Both the position numbers and the translations under genes were made by a program. Below the pieces are notes generated by a model. That model did no database searches, was not told the DNA's origin, and worked only from the letters and a program-made list of their open reading frames with translations. A stretch of 64,000 nt of DNA from Usitatibacter rugosus (lineage in GTDB: Bacteria > Pseudomonadota > Gammaproteobacteria > Burkholderiales > Usitatibacteraceae). This document shows positions 50,722 to 58,646 of the stretch, one piece after another (the stretch's first letter is position 1; each line of letters starts with the position of its first letter). Where the stretch lies: the NCBI RefSeq assembly GCF_013003965.1, contig NZ_CP053069.1, forward strand, positions 3,751,419 through 3,815,418. Reading direction: 5' to 3'.

Positions 50722-52715
50722 CGGCGCGGCGGTAGTTTCAGCGGCGCGTTCTGGATCTTCGTCGCCACTTCGATCTCGCGCTGGCGGAACTGGTTGAAGA
50801 GGTCCTCGGGTCCCGCCGGGAAGCGCTGGGCGGCAAAGGCGTGCACGCGGTGCAGCGCGACCAGCCCGCCGCGGAAATCCTCCGAGACGTAGGCATACAC
50901 GGAGTGCATCGTGGAGACCGAGTTCGCGAGCTCGATCTCGGAGCCGAAGGGCTCGAAGCCGAGGCCCTTGGCGGCGCGCTCCTGCCAGGTGCCGAAGAGG
51001 TTGTACGCGCAGAGGCCGAGCGCTTCGCGCTCGAGGTTGGCGTACAGGCGCTGCAAGCAGAGGCGATAGAGCGCCTTCAGCGCCACGTCCGAGCCTGGCG
51101 CCGCGGCGGCCGCTTTTTCCTGCCAGGCGCGAAGCCAGCCGAGCTTGCGGGCCTGGTAGTCGGCATCGTCCGAGAGGGAGGGCAGCGCGGCGCCGATCTT
51201 CTCGAAGACCGGGTCGTCGGGGGCGAGGACCCGCGGCGAGGTGGCCAGCAGGAAATCGATCGACGGCCTGGCCTCGGCGCGCAGCTTCGGGTCCGTGGTG
51301 CCGCCAATGCGCGCGACGCGGAGCGCGTGCGCCCGGAGCGCCTCGGGGCTCTCGCCCTGGCCGCGCGCCTCGAGCGATTTCAGGATCGCCTGGACGTGCT
51401 GCTGCGACCGTGCGCCGCCGGCATCGCGGTGGGCTTCCATCGCACGCAGCATCAATGGCGTGGCTGCGGCCGGCGTGGCCTCGAGTTCCGCCGCCGCTTG
51501 TTGCAACGCCGCGTCGCAACGCGTTCCGGCGGCGCGTTCCATGTCGGCCGCGGTGGCGCCGCCGCCCTTCTGCATGGCGTCCCACGAGGATTTCGCCCGT
51601 TGCTCGCAGCTTGCGACCGCGCTTGTCGCGCGCGCGATGCGCGAGGCAGCGTCCGGAGGCGAGTCGGCGTCGCGGCCGAGGCGATCGAGCAACGACGCGG
51701 CCGCCGTGAGCGCGGAGAGGCTGCCCGCCGTGAAGCACTCGGCGCGCGCGCTCACGCTCGCGATGCGGTCGCGGTAAGTGAAGGTCATGTCGCAGCGCCG
51801 GTTGCCACGGTCCCCTTCGGTGAGCAGCCGCACGCGCGCGAATCCGAAGAGCCCGGGAAAATGGCGCGCCAGTGGAGCTTCCGGGGCGTAGCAGGTGACG
51901 GCCGGATGCTTCTTCGCGGTTTCCGGGCCGCAGTTGAGCCCGAGCAGCTTCCATCCGGATTGCGAGGTGTCGACCCAGAGCGAGTCCACGAGCGCTGGAT
52001 CGACGGCTTTGGGGATCTTGCGCAAGCGCTCGAGCAACTCGTTGTCCACGGTCGAGTCGTCGCGGTGGAGCGTGAGCGATGCATAGGGAGCATCCGCGCC
52101 GGGCAACGCGAGCCGGAGCACGGCAGGGCCGTCGCGGGTCTCGCCGACGATGGGCTCGCGCTCGCCGGGCGGAAGCTCGATGTCGGCGGCGGGAATGCGC
52201 AAGGCCAGCTTCGAGGCGCCCCCTCGCGAGTCCCACGCGAGGTCGTAGTGCGTGGTGACCTTGACCTTGCGGATGTCGCGATCGTCGCGCGTCGTCGCCG
52301 TCTTCGCCGACGGCAGGACGTGCGGCTGGTAGCGCCACGCCATGACCCCCAGCAGCACGACCCCGACGACGCCGGCGGCAATGGCGATCCCGCGGCGTGT
52401 GAATGTCCTCTTGCCCTCGCCCTTGGCGAAGCGCCGCACGCCGTCGGCCGCGAAGGCGAAGCCCAGCATGCCGCAGAACAGGCCGAAGCCCGCGTAGAAC
52501 AGGAAGACCACCAGCCCCGCGGCCGAGCCATCGGAATAGAAGAAGCGGCGCTCGAACGTCGCGACCTGCACCAGCGGCACCGCGAGCAGCGCGAGGCCCA
52601 TGAGGAGCGAGAGCAGCGGATGCAGCCTTGCGATCGCCGTGAGCACGACGATGACGATGAGGACGCCGCCGAGGAGGCCCACTTCGTTCACGGCGCCGAG
52701 CAGGATCTCGATCAT
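50718..52715 (-). CDS. Hypothetical membrane protein, paralogue of the upstream gene (downstream copy)
   Basis: This 665-residue protein has four N-terminal hydrophobic segments (about residues 5-30, 33-50, 62-90 and 105-125). A soluble domain follows with THYDLAWDSRGGASKLALRIP, YASLTLHRDDSTVDNELLERL and RRCDMTFTYRDRIASVSARAEC. A long Ala/Arg-rich helical C-terminal region (about 365-665) is not present in the paralogue. The ATG at 52715 overlaps the preceding stop (ATGA). I recognise no family; it is probably an inner-membrane protein with a soluble part. Confidence 0.65.
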   Translation of the reverse strand: MIEILLGAVNEVGLLGGVLIVIVVLTAIARLHPLLSLLMGLALLAVPLVQVATFERRFFYSDGSAAGLVVFLFYAGFGLFCGMLGFAFAADGVRRFAKGEGKRTFTRRGIAIAAGVVGVVLLGVMAWRYQPHVLPSAKTATTRDDRDIRKVKVTTHYDLAWDSRGGASKLALRIPAADIELPPGEREPIVGETRDGPAVLRLALPGADAPYASLTLHRDDSTVDNELLERLRKIPKAVDPALVDSLWVDTSQSGWKLLGLNCGPETAKKHPAVTCYAPEAPLARHFPGLFGFARVRLLTEGDRGNRRCDMTFTYRDRIASVSARAECFTAGSLSALTAAASLLDRLGRDADSPPDAASRIARATSAVASCEQRAKSSWDAMQKGGGATAADMERAAGTRCDAALQQAAAELEATPAAATPLMLRAMEAHRDAGGARSQQHVQAILKSLEARGQGESPEALRAHALRVARIGGTTDPKLRAEARPSIDFLLATSPRVLAPDDPVFEKIGAALPSLSDDADYQARKLGWLRAWQEKAAAAAPGSDVALKALYRLCLQRLYANLEREALGLCAYNLFGTWQERAAKGLGFEPFGSEIELANSVSTMHSVYAYVSEDFRGGLVALHRVHAFAAQRFPAGPEDLFNQFRQREIEVATKIQNAPLKLPPRR

Positions 52716-53788
52716 CGCGCGTGCGTCTCGAGGCGCGCCATCAGGCGCATCGCGGATGCGAGGGCGGCGAAGCTCGCGCGCTCGGTGCACGGCGCCGCAG
52801 TGGTCACCGTGGCGGGCCGCCCGCGATAGAGGAACGTCATGCTGCAGGCGTTTCGCGCCGGGCCCACCACGAGGCGAAGGCGGCTCGGGCCCGCGATCGA
52901 GGGGAGCCAGCGCGCGAAGAATCCCCGCGCTTCGTAGCAGCCGGGCGCGGCATCGCCCACGACCTCGGTGCGCTTCTCGAAGGCGGGCGAGGCGCAGTCG
53001 AATCCCGCGAACTGCCACGACCGCTTGTCCTCGTCGGCCCAAAGGGCGCCCTGCCATTCGGCGGGCCGGAGGATGCGCCCGTAGAGGTTCGCCTGCATCG
53101 GGTCGTCGAACTCGCTGTCGTCGCGATACAGGCGCAGCCGCGCGAAATCGACGGGCGTTTCGGGGACGAGGAGATCGACGTGCCGCGGGCCGTCGATCGT
53201 CTCGGGGATCCGCTTCGCCTCGAACGCGAACTGGGCCGCCGGGATGCTCATCCTCAGCGCGGGCGCGGCACCGCGCTCCTTCCAGGCGAGCGCATAGGCA
53301 TCGCGAAGCTCCACGCTGCGGGCCGCGCCGCGCTCGGTCATGGGGGGAAACTTGCGGATGGGTGCGTCGACGACGTCGCCCGCGCCGCCGTATCCGCCGC
53401 CGCCGGCGCCGGGGCGCTTGACGAAGTAGCTGCCCACGCCCGCGGCCACGAAGAGCAGCGTGAACACCGTGGCGAGGAGGTGCATCGCGCCCCGGTTCGC
53501 GGCATCCACGATGCCCCGGCCCGCCAGGACGAGCCCCAGGATCCCGGCGCCGAGCACCACGCTCCCCAGCACGACGAACAGGATCGTTCCCGCGGGCGAG
53601 CCTTCGGTCCGGAAGTTCACGCCGCCCAGCGACAACGCGATGCCCGCGGCCAGCCCGAGCAGGCCGCCGCCGATCCCGGCCATGACGAACGGGGCTTTGC
53701 GCAGCAGGCGCCACACGAAGACGATGACGACGACGATCGCGACCGCGATCCCCGTCGCGATCAGCTCTCCCAGCAGTTCGCTCAGCAT
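52712..53788 (-). CDS. Hypothetical membrane protein, paralogue of the downstream gene (upstream copy)
   Basis: This 358-residue protein has several N-terminal hydrophobic segments (GIAVAIVVVIVFVWRLLR, GTILFVVLGSVVLGAGILGL) and a soluble part that matches the next gene's domain at corresponding motifs: DAYALAWKERGAAPALRMSI, ARLRLYRDDSEFDDPMQANL and ACSMTFLYRGRPATVTTAAPC. Sequence similarity across the domain points to tandem duplication. The stop overlaps the start of the paralogue. Function is unknown. Confidence 0.65.
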   Translation of the reverse strand: MLSELLGELIATGIAVAIVVVIVFVWRLLRKAPFVMAGIGGGLLGLAAGIALSLGGVNFRTEGSPAGTILFVVLGSVVLGAGILGLVLAGRGIVDAANRGAMHLLATVFTLLFVAAGVGSYFVKRPGAGGGGYGGAGDVVDAPIRKFPPMTERGAARSVELRDAYALAWKERGAAPALRMSIPAAQFAFEAKRIPETIDGPRHVDLLVPETPVDFARLRLYRDDSEFDDPMQANLYGRILRPAEWQGALWADEDKRSWQFAGFDCASPAFEKRTEVVGDAAPGCYEARGFFARWLPSIAGPSRLRLVVGPARNACSMTFLYRGRPATVTTAAPCTERASFAALASAMRLMARLETHAR

Positions 53789-53812
53789 GGGACGAAGTCT
53801 AGCGTGCGGATG

Positions 53813-53843
53813 AAAAAGAACGGGGCCCCGAAGGGCCCCGTTC
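53813..53843 (-). terminator. Intrinsic terminator after the frc gene
   Basis: Read leftward, GAACGGGGCCC-TTCG-GGGCCCCGTTC (arms 53818-53828 and 53833-53843) is an 11-bp perfect stem with a TTCG tetraloop, followed by TTTTT at 53817-53813. It ends the oxc-frc transcript and isolates it from the downstream membrane-protein pair. Confidence 0.92.
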
Positions 53844-53866
53844 CACGGAAAAACGCGAGGACGCTC

Positions 53867-55138
53867 CTATGCGGCCTTCTTCGGCGGCGCGGAGAAGGCA
53901 CCCGCGCCCTTCAGCGAGTTCACCTTCGCGTCGTCGTAGCCGAGCACGTTCTTCAGCACGTCGTCGGTGTGCTCGCCCAGGAGCGGGCTGCGCTCGATCT
54001 TCGCCGGGGAGGCCGAGAGCTTGATCGGCATGCCGACGTTGAACCACTTGCCGCGCTGCGGGTGGTCCAGCTCGACCCACATGTCGCGGCCCTTCACGTG
54101 CTCGTCGGTCGCGAGGTCCGTCGTGGACATGATCGGCCCGCACGGAACGTCGAGGGGATTCAGGATCGCCATCAGCTCGCGCTTGGTGTACTTCTCGGCG
54201 AACTTGTTGAGCAGCGTCCACACGAGCTGCTGGTTCTTGCGGCGCTCGACGATCGTGGCCACGCGCGGGTCGGCGGCGAGGTCGGGAACGCCGACATCCG
54301 GGCCGATGCGGTTGGCCAGTGCCGTCCACACTGCTTCCTGGACGACCACGTAGAGATAGTCGTTGGCGCCGTGCGGCTTGCAGTGCACGGCGTTGCCGAG
54401 CTGGCCGCCGCCGGAATCGTTGCCCGCGCGCGGCACGTCACCCATGTTCTGGTACGTCGGCACGGAGAATTCGGCGAGCGACTGGCGCGTGAGGCGCTGG
54501 TGGTCGCGGAACTTCACGCGGCAGAGGTTCATCACGCCGTCCATCATCGCGACCTCCACGTACTGGCCCTGGCCGGTGCGCGTGGCCTGGTGCAGCGCGG
54601 CCAGCAGGCCGATGGCCAGGTGCAGGCCCGTGCCCGAGTCGCCGATCTGCGCGCCGGTCACGAACGGGGCTCCATCGGGCACACCCGTCGTGCTCATGGC
54701 CCCGCCCATCGCCTGCGCGACGTTCTCGTAGGCCTTGAAGTCGGAGTACGGGCCGGAGGAGCCGAAGCCCTTGATGGATCCCACGACGATCTTCGGGTTG
54801 ATCTCGTGGATCTTGTCCCACGTGAAGCCGAGGCGCTCGAGCACGCCGGGGCCGAAGTTCTCCATCATGATGTCGCACTTCTTCAGCAGGTCCACGAACA
54901 CCGCCTTGCCCTCGGCGCTCTTCATGTTGACGGTGATCGAGCGCTTGTTGCAGTTCAGCATCGTGAAGTAGAGCGAATCCGCATTGGGCACGTCGCGCAG
55001 CTGCCCGCGCGTGGCGTCGCCCTGCGGCGGCTCGAATTTGATGACATCCGCGCCCATCCACGCGAGCAGCTGCGAGCACGTCGGACCCGCCTGCACGTGG
55101 GTCATGTCGAGGATACGAACTCCTTTGAGAGCTTCCAT
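53867..55138 (-). CDS. frc: Formyl-CoA:oxalate CoA-transferase
   Basis: This 423-residue class III CoA-transferase has the catalytic Asp167 (AQIGDSGTGLHLA), equivalent to Asp169 of the Oxalobacter enzyme, and the glycine loop SGGGQLGNA. It moves CoA from formyl-CoA to oxalate, giving oxalyl-CoA plus formate. Length and motifs fit Frc closely. ATG 55138 is separated from the oxc stop by a hairpin repeat. A strong terminator follows. The partner Oxc is encoded upstream. Confidence 0.92.
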   Translation of the reverse strand: MEALKGVRILDMTHVQAGPTCSQLLAWMGADVIKFEPPQGDATRGQLRDVPNADSLYFTMLNCNKRSITVNMKSAEGKAVFVDLLKKCDIMMENFGPGVLERLGFTWDKIHEINPKIVVGSIKGFGSSGPYSDFKAYENVAQAMGGAMSTTGVPDGAPFVTGAQIGDSGTGLHLAIGLLAALHQATRTGQGQYVEVAMMDGVMNLCRVKFRDHQRLTRQSLAEFSVPTYQNMGDVPRAGNDSGGGQLGNAVHCKPHGANDYLYVVVQEAVWTALANRIGPDVGVPDLAADPRVATIVERRKNQQLVWTLLNKFAEKYTKRELMAILNPLDVPCGPIMSTTDLATDEHVKGRDMWVELDHPQRGKWFNVGMPIKLSASPAKIERSPLLGEHTDDVLKNVLGYDDAKVNSLKGAGAFSAPPKKAA

Positions 55139-55166
55139 AGCGCTTCGCTTTCCTTGTTAGGGCGTC

Positions 55167-55241
55167 CTCCGCAGATAAACGCGGATAAACGCCGATGTGC
55201 TGTGTGGGGTATCTGCGTTTATCCGCGTTTATCGGCGGAGG
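55167..55241. repeat. Inverted repeat with GATAAACGCGGATAAACGC arms between oxc and frc
   Basis: Arm 1 (55167-55197) contains GATAAACGCGGATAAACGC and arm 2 (55211-55241) contains GCGTTTATCCGCGTTTATC; each also has a CCTCCGC or GCGGAGG end. Only a few positions mismatch. It is related to the GTGTTTATCC tandem at 7801-7820. It sits inside the oxc-frc operon and may influence frc levels. Confidence 0.8.
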
Positions 55242-55252
55242 AAGCCTTTGCC

Positions 55253-57043
55253 TTATTTCTTTTTAGCAGCGTTCGGGTTGAGGGAGGTGATGCGCCCGCT
55301 CTCCGTTCCCGCTGTTTCGTCGATGACTGCGTTGATGAGCGTGGGCTTGCGCGACTTGATCGCCTGCTCCATCGCCGAGCGCAGCTCCGCTGTCGTGGTG
55401 GCGTGGACGCCCACGCCACCGAAGGCCTCGATGATCTTGTCGTAGCGTGCACCCTTCACGAACACCGTGGGCGCCGGGTCGCGGCCCGTGGGATCGACGT
55501 CCGTGCCCTTGTACACGCCGTTGTTGTTCATGATGACGATGCACACGGGCATGTCGTAGCGGCAGATCGTCTCGACCTCCATGCCGGAGAAGCCGAAGGC
55601 GCTGTCGCCCTCGATCGCGATCACCTGCTGCTTCGTGGCGGCCGCGGCGGCCACGCAGTAGCCCATGCCGACGCCCATGATCCCCCAGGTGCCGACGTCG
55701 ATGCGCTTGCGGGGCTTGTACATGTCCACGATGGAGCGCGTGAAGTCGAGCGCGTTGGCGCCCTCGTTCACGAGCATGGCATCGGGATTCGCCTTGATGA
55801 TGTCGCGCACGACGTTCAGCGCGCTGTGGAAATTCATCGGCGAGGGGTTCTTGGCGAGCGTCTCGGCCATCTTCGCGATGTTGCCGTTCTTCTTGGCGGA
55901 CACCGCGTCCGTCCATTCCTTCGGCGGCTTGGCCCAGCTCTTGTCGACGGCCTTCTGCAGCTCCGCGACGCAGGAGGCGATGTCGCCCACCAGCGGGGCA
56001 TCGATCTTCACGTTGCTGTCGGCTTCCTGCGGCGAGATGTCGACCTGGATGAACTTCTGCTTGCCCCAGCCCTTGTGGCCGTTGCCGCCCCAGGTCTTGC
56101 CCTTGCCATGCGAAAGCAGCCAATTCAGGCGCGCGCCGATCAGCAGCACGACGTCGGCTTCCGGCAGGACGAAGGAGCGGGCCGCGGACGCACATTGCTC
56201 GTGCGTATCCGGCAGCAAACCCTTGGCCATCGACATCGGGAGGTACGGGATGCCGGTGGATTCGACGAGCTTGCGGATCTGCGCGTCGCATTGCGCGTAG
56301 GCGGCACCCTTGCCGAGGAGGATCAGGGGCTTCTTCGCGCCTTTGAGCATGTCGACCGCGCGGGCCACGGCGTCGGCGCCCGGGATCTGCGCCGGTGCGG
56401 CATCGACGACCTTGATCAGCGTCGAGCGGCCGGCGGCGGCTTCCATCGTCTGCGCGAAGAGCTTGGCGGGCAGGTCGAGGTACACGCCGCCCGGACGGCC
56501 GGAGACGGCAGCACGGATCGCCCGCGCGATGCCCACGCCGATGTCCTCGGCGTGCAGGACGCGATAGGCGGCCTTGCAGACGGGCTTGGCGATGGCGAGC
56601 TGGTCCATCTCCTCGTAGTCGCCCTGCTGGAGGTCGACGATCTCGCGCTCCGAGGAGCCCGAGATGAGGATCATCGGGAAGCAGTTGGTCGTGGCGTGCG
56701 CGAGGGAATTCAGGCCGTTCAGGAAGCCCGGGGCCGAAACCGTGAGGCAGATGCCCGGCGACTGCGTGATGAAGCCGTGGATGGAGGCGGCGTAGCCCGC
56801 GTTCTGCTCGTGGCGGAACGACAGCATGCGAAGCCCCTCGGCCTGCAGCATGCGCGTGAGATCCGTGATCGGGATGCCCGGCAGGCCGTAGATCGTGTCG
56901 ATGCCGTTCAGCTTCAGGGCCTCGATCAGCAGGTGGAAGCCGTCGATCGTCTCCGACGGGGCGGGGGCGGCGCTCTGGCTGCTCACCGGGTGGGCCGGCG
57001 CAGCGGCAGGTGCAGCGGCGACGGGCGGGGTGACGGTTGCCAT
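55253..57043 (-). CDS. oxc: Oxalyl-CoA decarboxylase
   Basis: This 596-residue thiamine-diphosphate enzyme converts oxalyl-CoA to formyl-CoA and CO2. It has the cofactor-activating Glu79 ([12 protein letters not shown]) and the ThDP motif GDSAFGFSG...MNNNGVYKG. Overall sequence ([30 protein letters not shown]) matches Oxc/YfdU rather than acetolactate synthase or glyoxylate carboligase. An Ala/Pro-rich N-terminal extension of about 30 residues is unlike the usual 565-570-residue enzymes. The ATG at 57043 lies downstream of a promoter with an FNR-like box. frc follows. Confidence 0.93.
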   Translation of the reverse strand: MATVTPPVAAAPAAAPAHPVSSQSAAPAPSETIDGFHLLIEALKLNGIDTIYGLPGIPITDLTRMLQAEGLRMLSFRHEQNAGYAASIHGFITQSPGICLTVSAPGFLNGLNSLAHATTNCFPMILISGSSEREIVDLQQGDYEEMDQLAIAKPVCKAAYRVLHAEDIGVGIARAIRAAVSGRPGGVYLDLPAKLFAQTMEAAAGRSTLIKVVDAAPAQIPGADAVARAVDMLKGAKKPLILLGKGAAYAQCDAQIRKLVESTGIPYLPMSMAKGLLPDTHEQCASAARSFVLPEADVVLLIGARLNWLLSHGKGKTWGGNGHKGWGKQKFIQVDISPQEADSNVKIDAPLVGDIASCVAELQKAVDKSWAKPPKEWTDAVSAKKNGNIAKMAETLAKNPSPMNFHSALNVVRDIIKANPDAMLVNEGANALDFTRSIVDMYKPRKRIDVGTWGIMGVGMGYCVAAAAATKQQVIAIEGDSAFGFSGMEVETICRYDMPVCIVIMNNNGVYKGTDVDPTGRDPAPTVFVKGARYDKIIEAFGGVGVHATTTAELRSAMEQAIKSRKPTLINAVIDETAGTESGRITSLNPNAAKKK

Positions 57044-57123
57044 GTTGTAATCCTCCGGGGGGTGCCTCGGGCCTCGAAATACGCGGACCAGGCAGGGAAA
57101 ATGGACCTAAGAATCAAGCTACA

Positions 57124-57166
57124 ATCTTAGGAAAACGGACTCGCTGGCCACCTTGATACGGGTCAA
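57124..57166 (-). promoter_or_regulatory. FNR-like box and -10 element upstream of oxc
   Basis: CTTGATACGGGTCAAG (core TTGAT-N4-GTCAA at 57153-57166) lies between oxc and the divergent Crp/Fnr gene. The leftward -10-like hexamer TAAGAT is at 57129-57124. Box centre to hexamer start is 30.5 bp, giving a centre near -41.5. No -35 consensus is present, as expected for class II activation. The box is also about 25-38 bp before the regulator start, so autorepression is possible. Confidence 0.65.
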
Positions 57167-57190
57167 GTTTCGACCCCCCGCACGACCCCG

Positions 57191-57799
57191 ATGACCCTTC
57201 TCGCCAATCACCCCCAACGGAGCGAAATCCGCGACCTCCTGCTGCGGAACATCGTCCTCAGGCGCCTGGACGCCAAGGCGTTCGACGAGCTCGAATCCGA
57301 CCTGGCGATCGTCGATTACCGCAAGGGCGACGTGCTGCTCTCCCAGGGCGCCCACGAGATGGAGCAGTACTTCGTCCTGGACGGGGTCCTGAAGCGCGTG
57401 GTGGCGAGCCCCGAGGGCAAGGAGATGATCCTGCGCTTCGCCAAGGAAGACGACATGGACACGAGCTACGCGGCCTGGAAGCTGCGCACGCCCGCGCCGT
57501 ATTCGATCCGCGCCGTGACCAAGGCCCGCGTGGCGAAGATGCCCCTGCCCCAATGGGCGGCGTTCCTGGACCGGCATGTCGAGCTCAAGGACGATTTCGA
57601 GTACGAGGTGATGCACCTGATGAGCGAGGTGATGGCCCATACCATCACGCTGCACCTGCTGGACGCCCCCGGGCGGGTGCACCGCTTCTCCCGGAAGCAC
57701 CCCGAGCTGGCCGAGCGCGTGCCCAAGAAGGAGCTCGCCTCCTACCTCAACCTCTCGGCCGAGACGCTCTCGCGCCTCAAGCACGCCGGCAAGATCTAG
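57191..57799 (+). CDS. Crp/Fnr-family transcriptional regulator (cysteine-free)
   Basis: This 202-residue protein has a cyclic-nucleotide-binding-type sensor (DYRKGDVLLSQGAHEMEQYFVLDGVLKRV) and a C-terminal helix-turn-helix (VPKKELASYLNLSAETLSRLK). The ETLSR recognition helix matches the FNR pattern (E..SR), which reads TTGA half-sites. There is no cysteine at all, so no Fe-S cluster as in FNR. The chain stops directly after the recognition helix (HAGKI), so the usual wing is missing or very short. It is divergent from oxc and a likely regulator of it. It may respond to another ligand such as haem, NO or a metabolite. Confidence 0.85.
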   Translation: MTLLANHPQRSEIRDLLLRNIVLRRLDAKAFDELESDLAIVDYRKGDVLLSQGAHEMEQYFVLDGVLKRVVASPEGKEMILRFAKEDDMDTSYAAWKLRTPAPYSIRAVTKARVAKMPLPQWAAFLDRHVELKDDFEYEVMHLMSEVMAHTITLHLLDAPGRVHRFSRKHPELAERVPKKELASYLNLSAETLSRLKHAGKI

Positions 57800-58645
57800 C
57801 TAGCCCTTGTCCTTCAGCTGCGACGGGAAGCGGTAAAGGCCGCCGGCCATCGTCCGCAGCTCGTCGTCGATGCCGGCCACGCCCGCCAGCCCCTCGATCA
57901 CCGCGTGGACGCGCTCGCGCTCCTTGTCGTTGGCCACGATGCCGCGGAGCGCGACCCGGCCGCCCGACACGTCGATCGAGATCTCGACATCCGAGGTGCG
58001 ATCGTCCGCCCGCAGCGCCGCACGCGCCCTCGCCTGGAGGGCCATGTCGGCCAGCTTCTGGCGCGAGGCAGGTGTTTCCTGGAAAGCCGCGCTCTTCGCC
58101 ATGCGCACGACCGTGTCGACGCAATCGGCGATCGGGACGCGCTCCGTGTTGAGCGTGAGGTCGTAGAGCGTGGGATCGCCCCATTCGATCTTGAACATCT
58201 CGCCCATGCGCGCGGCGCGCGCCGCATCGTCGGTCTTGATCTCCTGGCGGGCGAGGGCCTCGTCGTCGGTCTGCAGGCGCTCCATCAGCCGCTTCACGCG
58301 AAGATCCATCGGGGCGCACACCTGGACGCACGGGATGTGCGGCACGGAATGCAGCAGGAGCGTGGCGCCCCAGCCGCGGATGAGGACGTTGCCCTTGAGC
58401 GCGAGGTCGTAGACCTCGTCGGCGGTGAAGATCGAGATGGTCTTCTCGTCGGCCGACCACTTCTCGATCGTGCCGGCCTTGCCCTCGCGGATGCGGCGGA
58501 TGAGGCTTTTCTTCACCTGCATCTTGCCGGCCACGACGTCGCCGACCTCGTGGCGGACCTGCTGCAGCCCGAGGGCCTCGCACACGCCGAGCGCCACGTC
58601 CTTGCCGAGCGTGGCCATTTCCTGGGTCATCGCGATGACGGCCAT
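57800..58645 (-). CDS. Cytidylate-kinase-like protein with C-terminal BON-like domain
   Basis: This 281-residue protein has an N-terminal cytidylate-kinase-like region (AMTQEMATLGKDVALGVCEA, GWGATLLLHSVPHIPCVQVC) and a C-terminal BON-like domain (DVEISIDVSGGRVALRGIVA, then VHAVIEGLAGVAGIDDEL). It lacks a clear canonical GxxxxGK[ST] P-loop. ATG 58645 lies one base from the tctA stop, so it is part of the tct operon. It may sense or modify the transporter; no function is known. Confidence 0.72.
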   Translation of the reverse strand: MAVIAMTQEMATLGKDVALGVCEALGLQQVRHEVGDVVAGKMQVKKSLIRRIREGKAGTIEKWSADEKTISIFTADEVYDLALKGNVLIRGWGATLLLHSVPHIPCVQVCAPMDLRVKRLMERLQTDDEALARQEIKTDDAARAARMGEMFKIEWGDPTLYDLTLNTERVPIADCVDTVVRMAKSAAFQETPASRQKLADMALQARARAALRADDRTSDVEISIDVSGGRVALRGIVANDKERERVHAVIEGLAGVAGIDDELRTMAGGLYRFPSQLKDKG

Positions 58646-58646
58646 G

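Noticed and set aside
55253-57043. Glyoxylate carboligase or acetolactate synthase
   Set aside because: The ThDP enzyme fold is shared, but the detailed sequence and the adjacent formyl-CoA transferase fit oxalyl-CoA decarboxylase.
52721-57130. A long plus-strand open frame opposite frc and oxc
   Set aside because: Same reason: Arg/His/Val-rich shadow of clear genes on the other strand.
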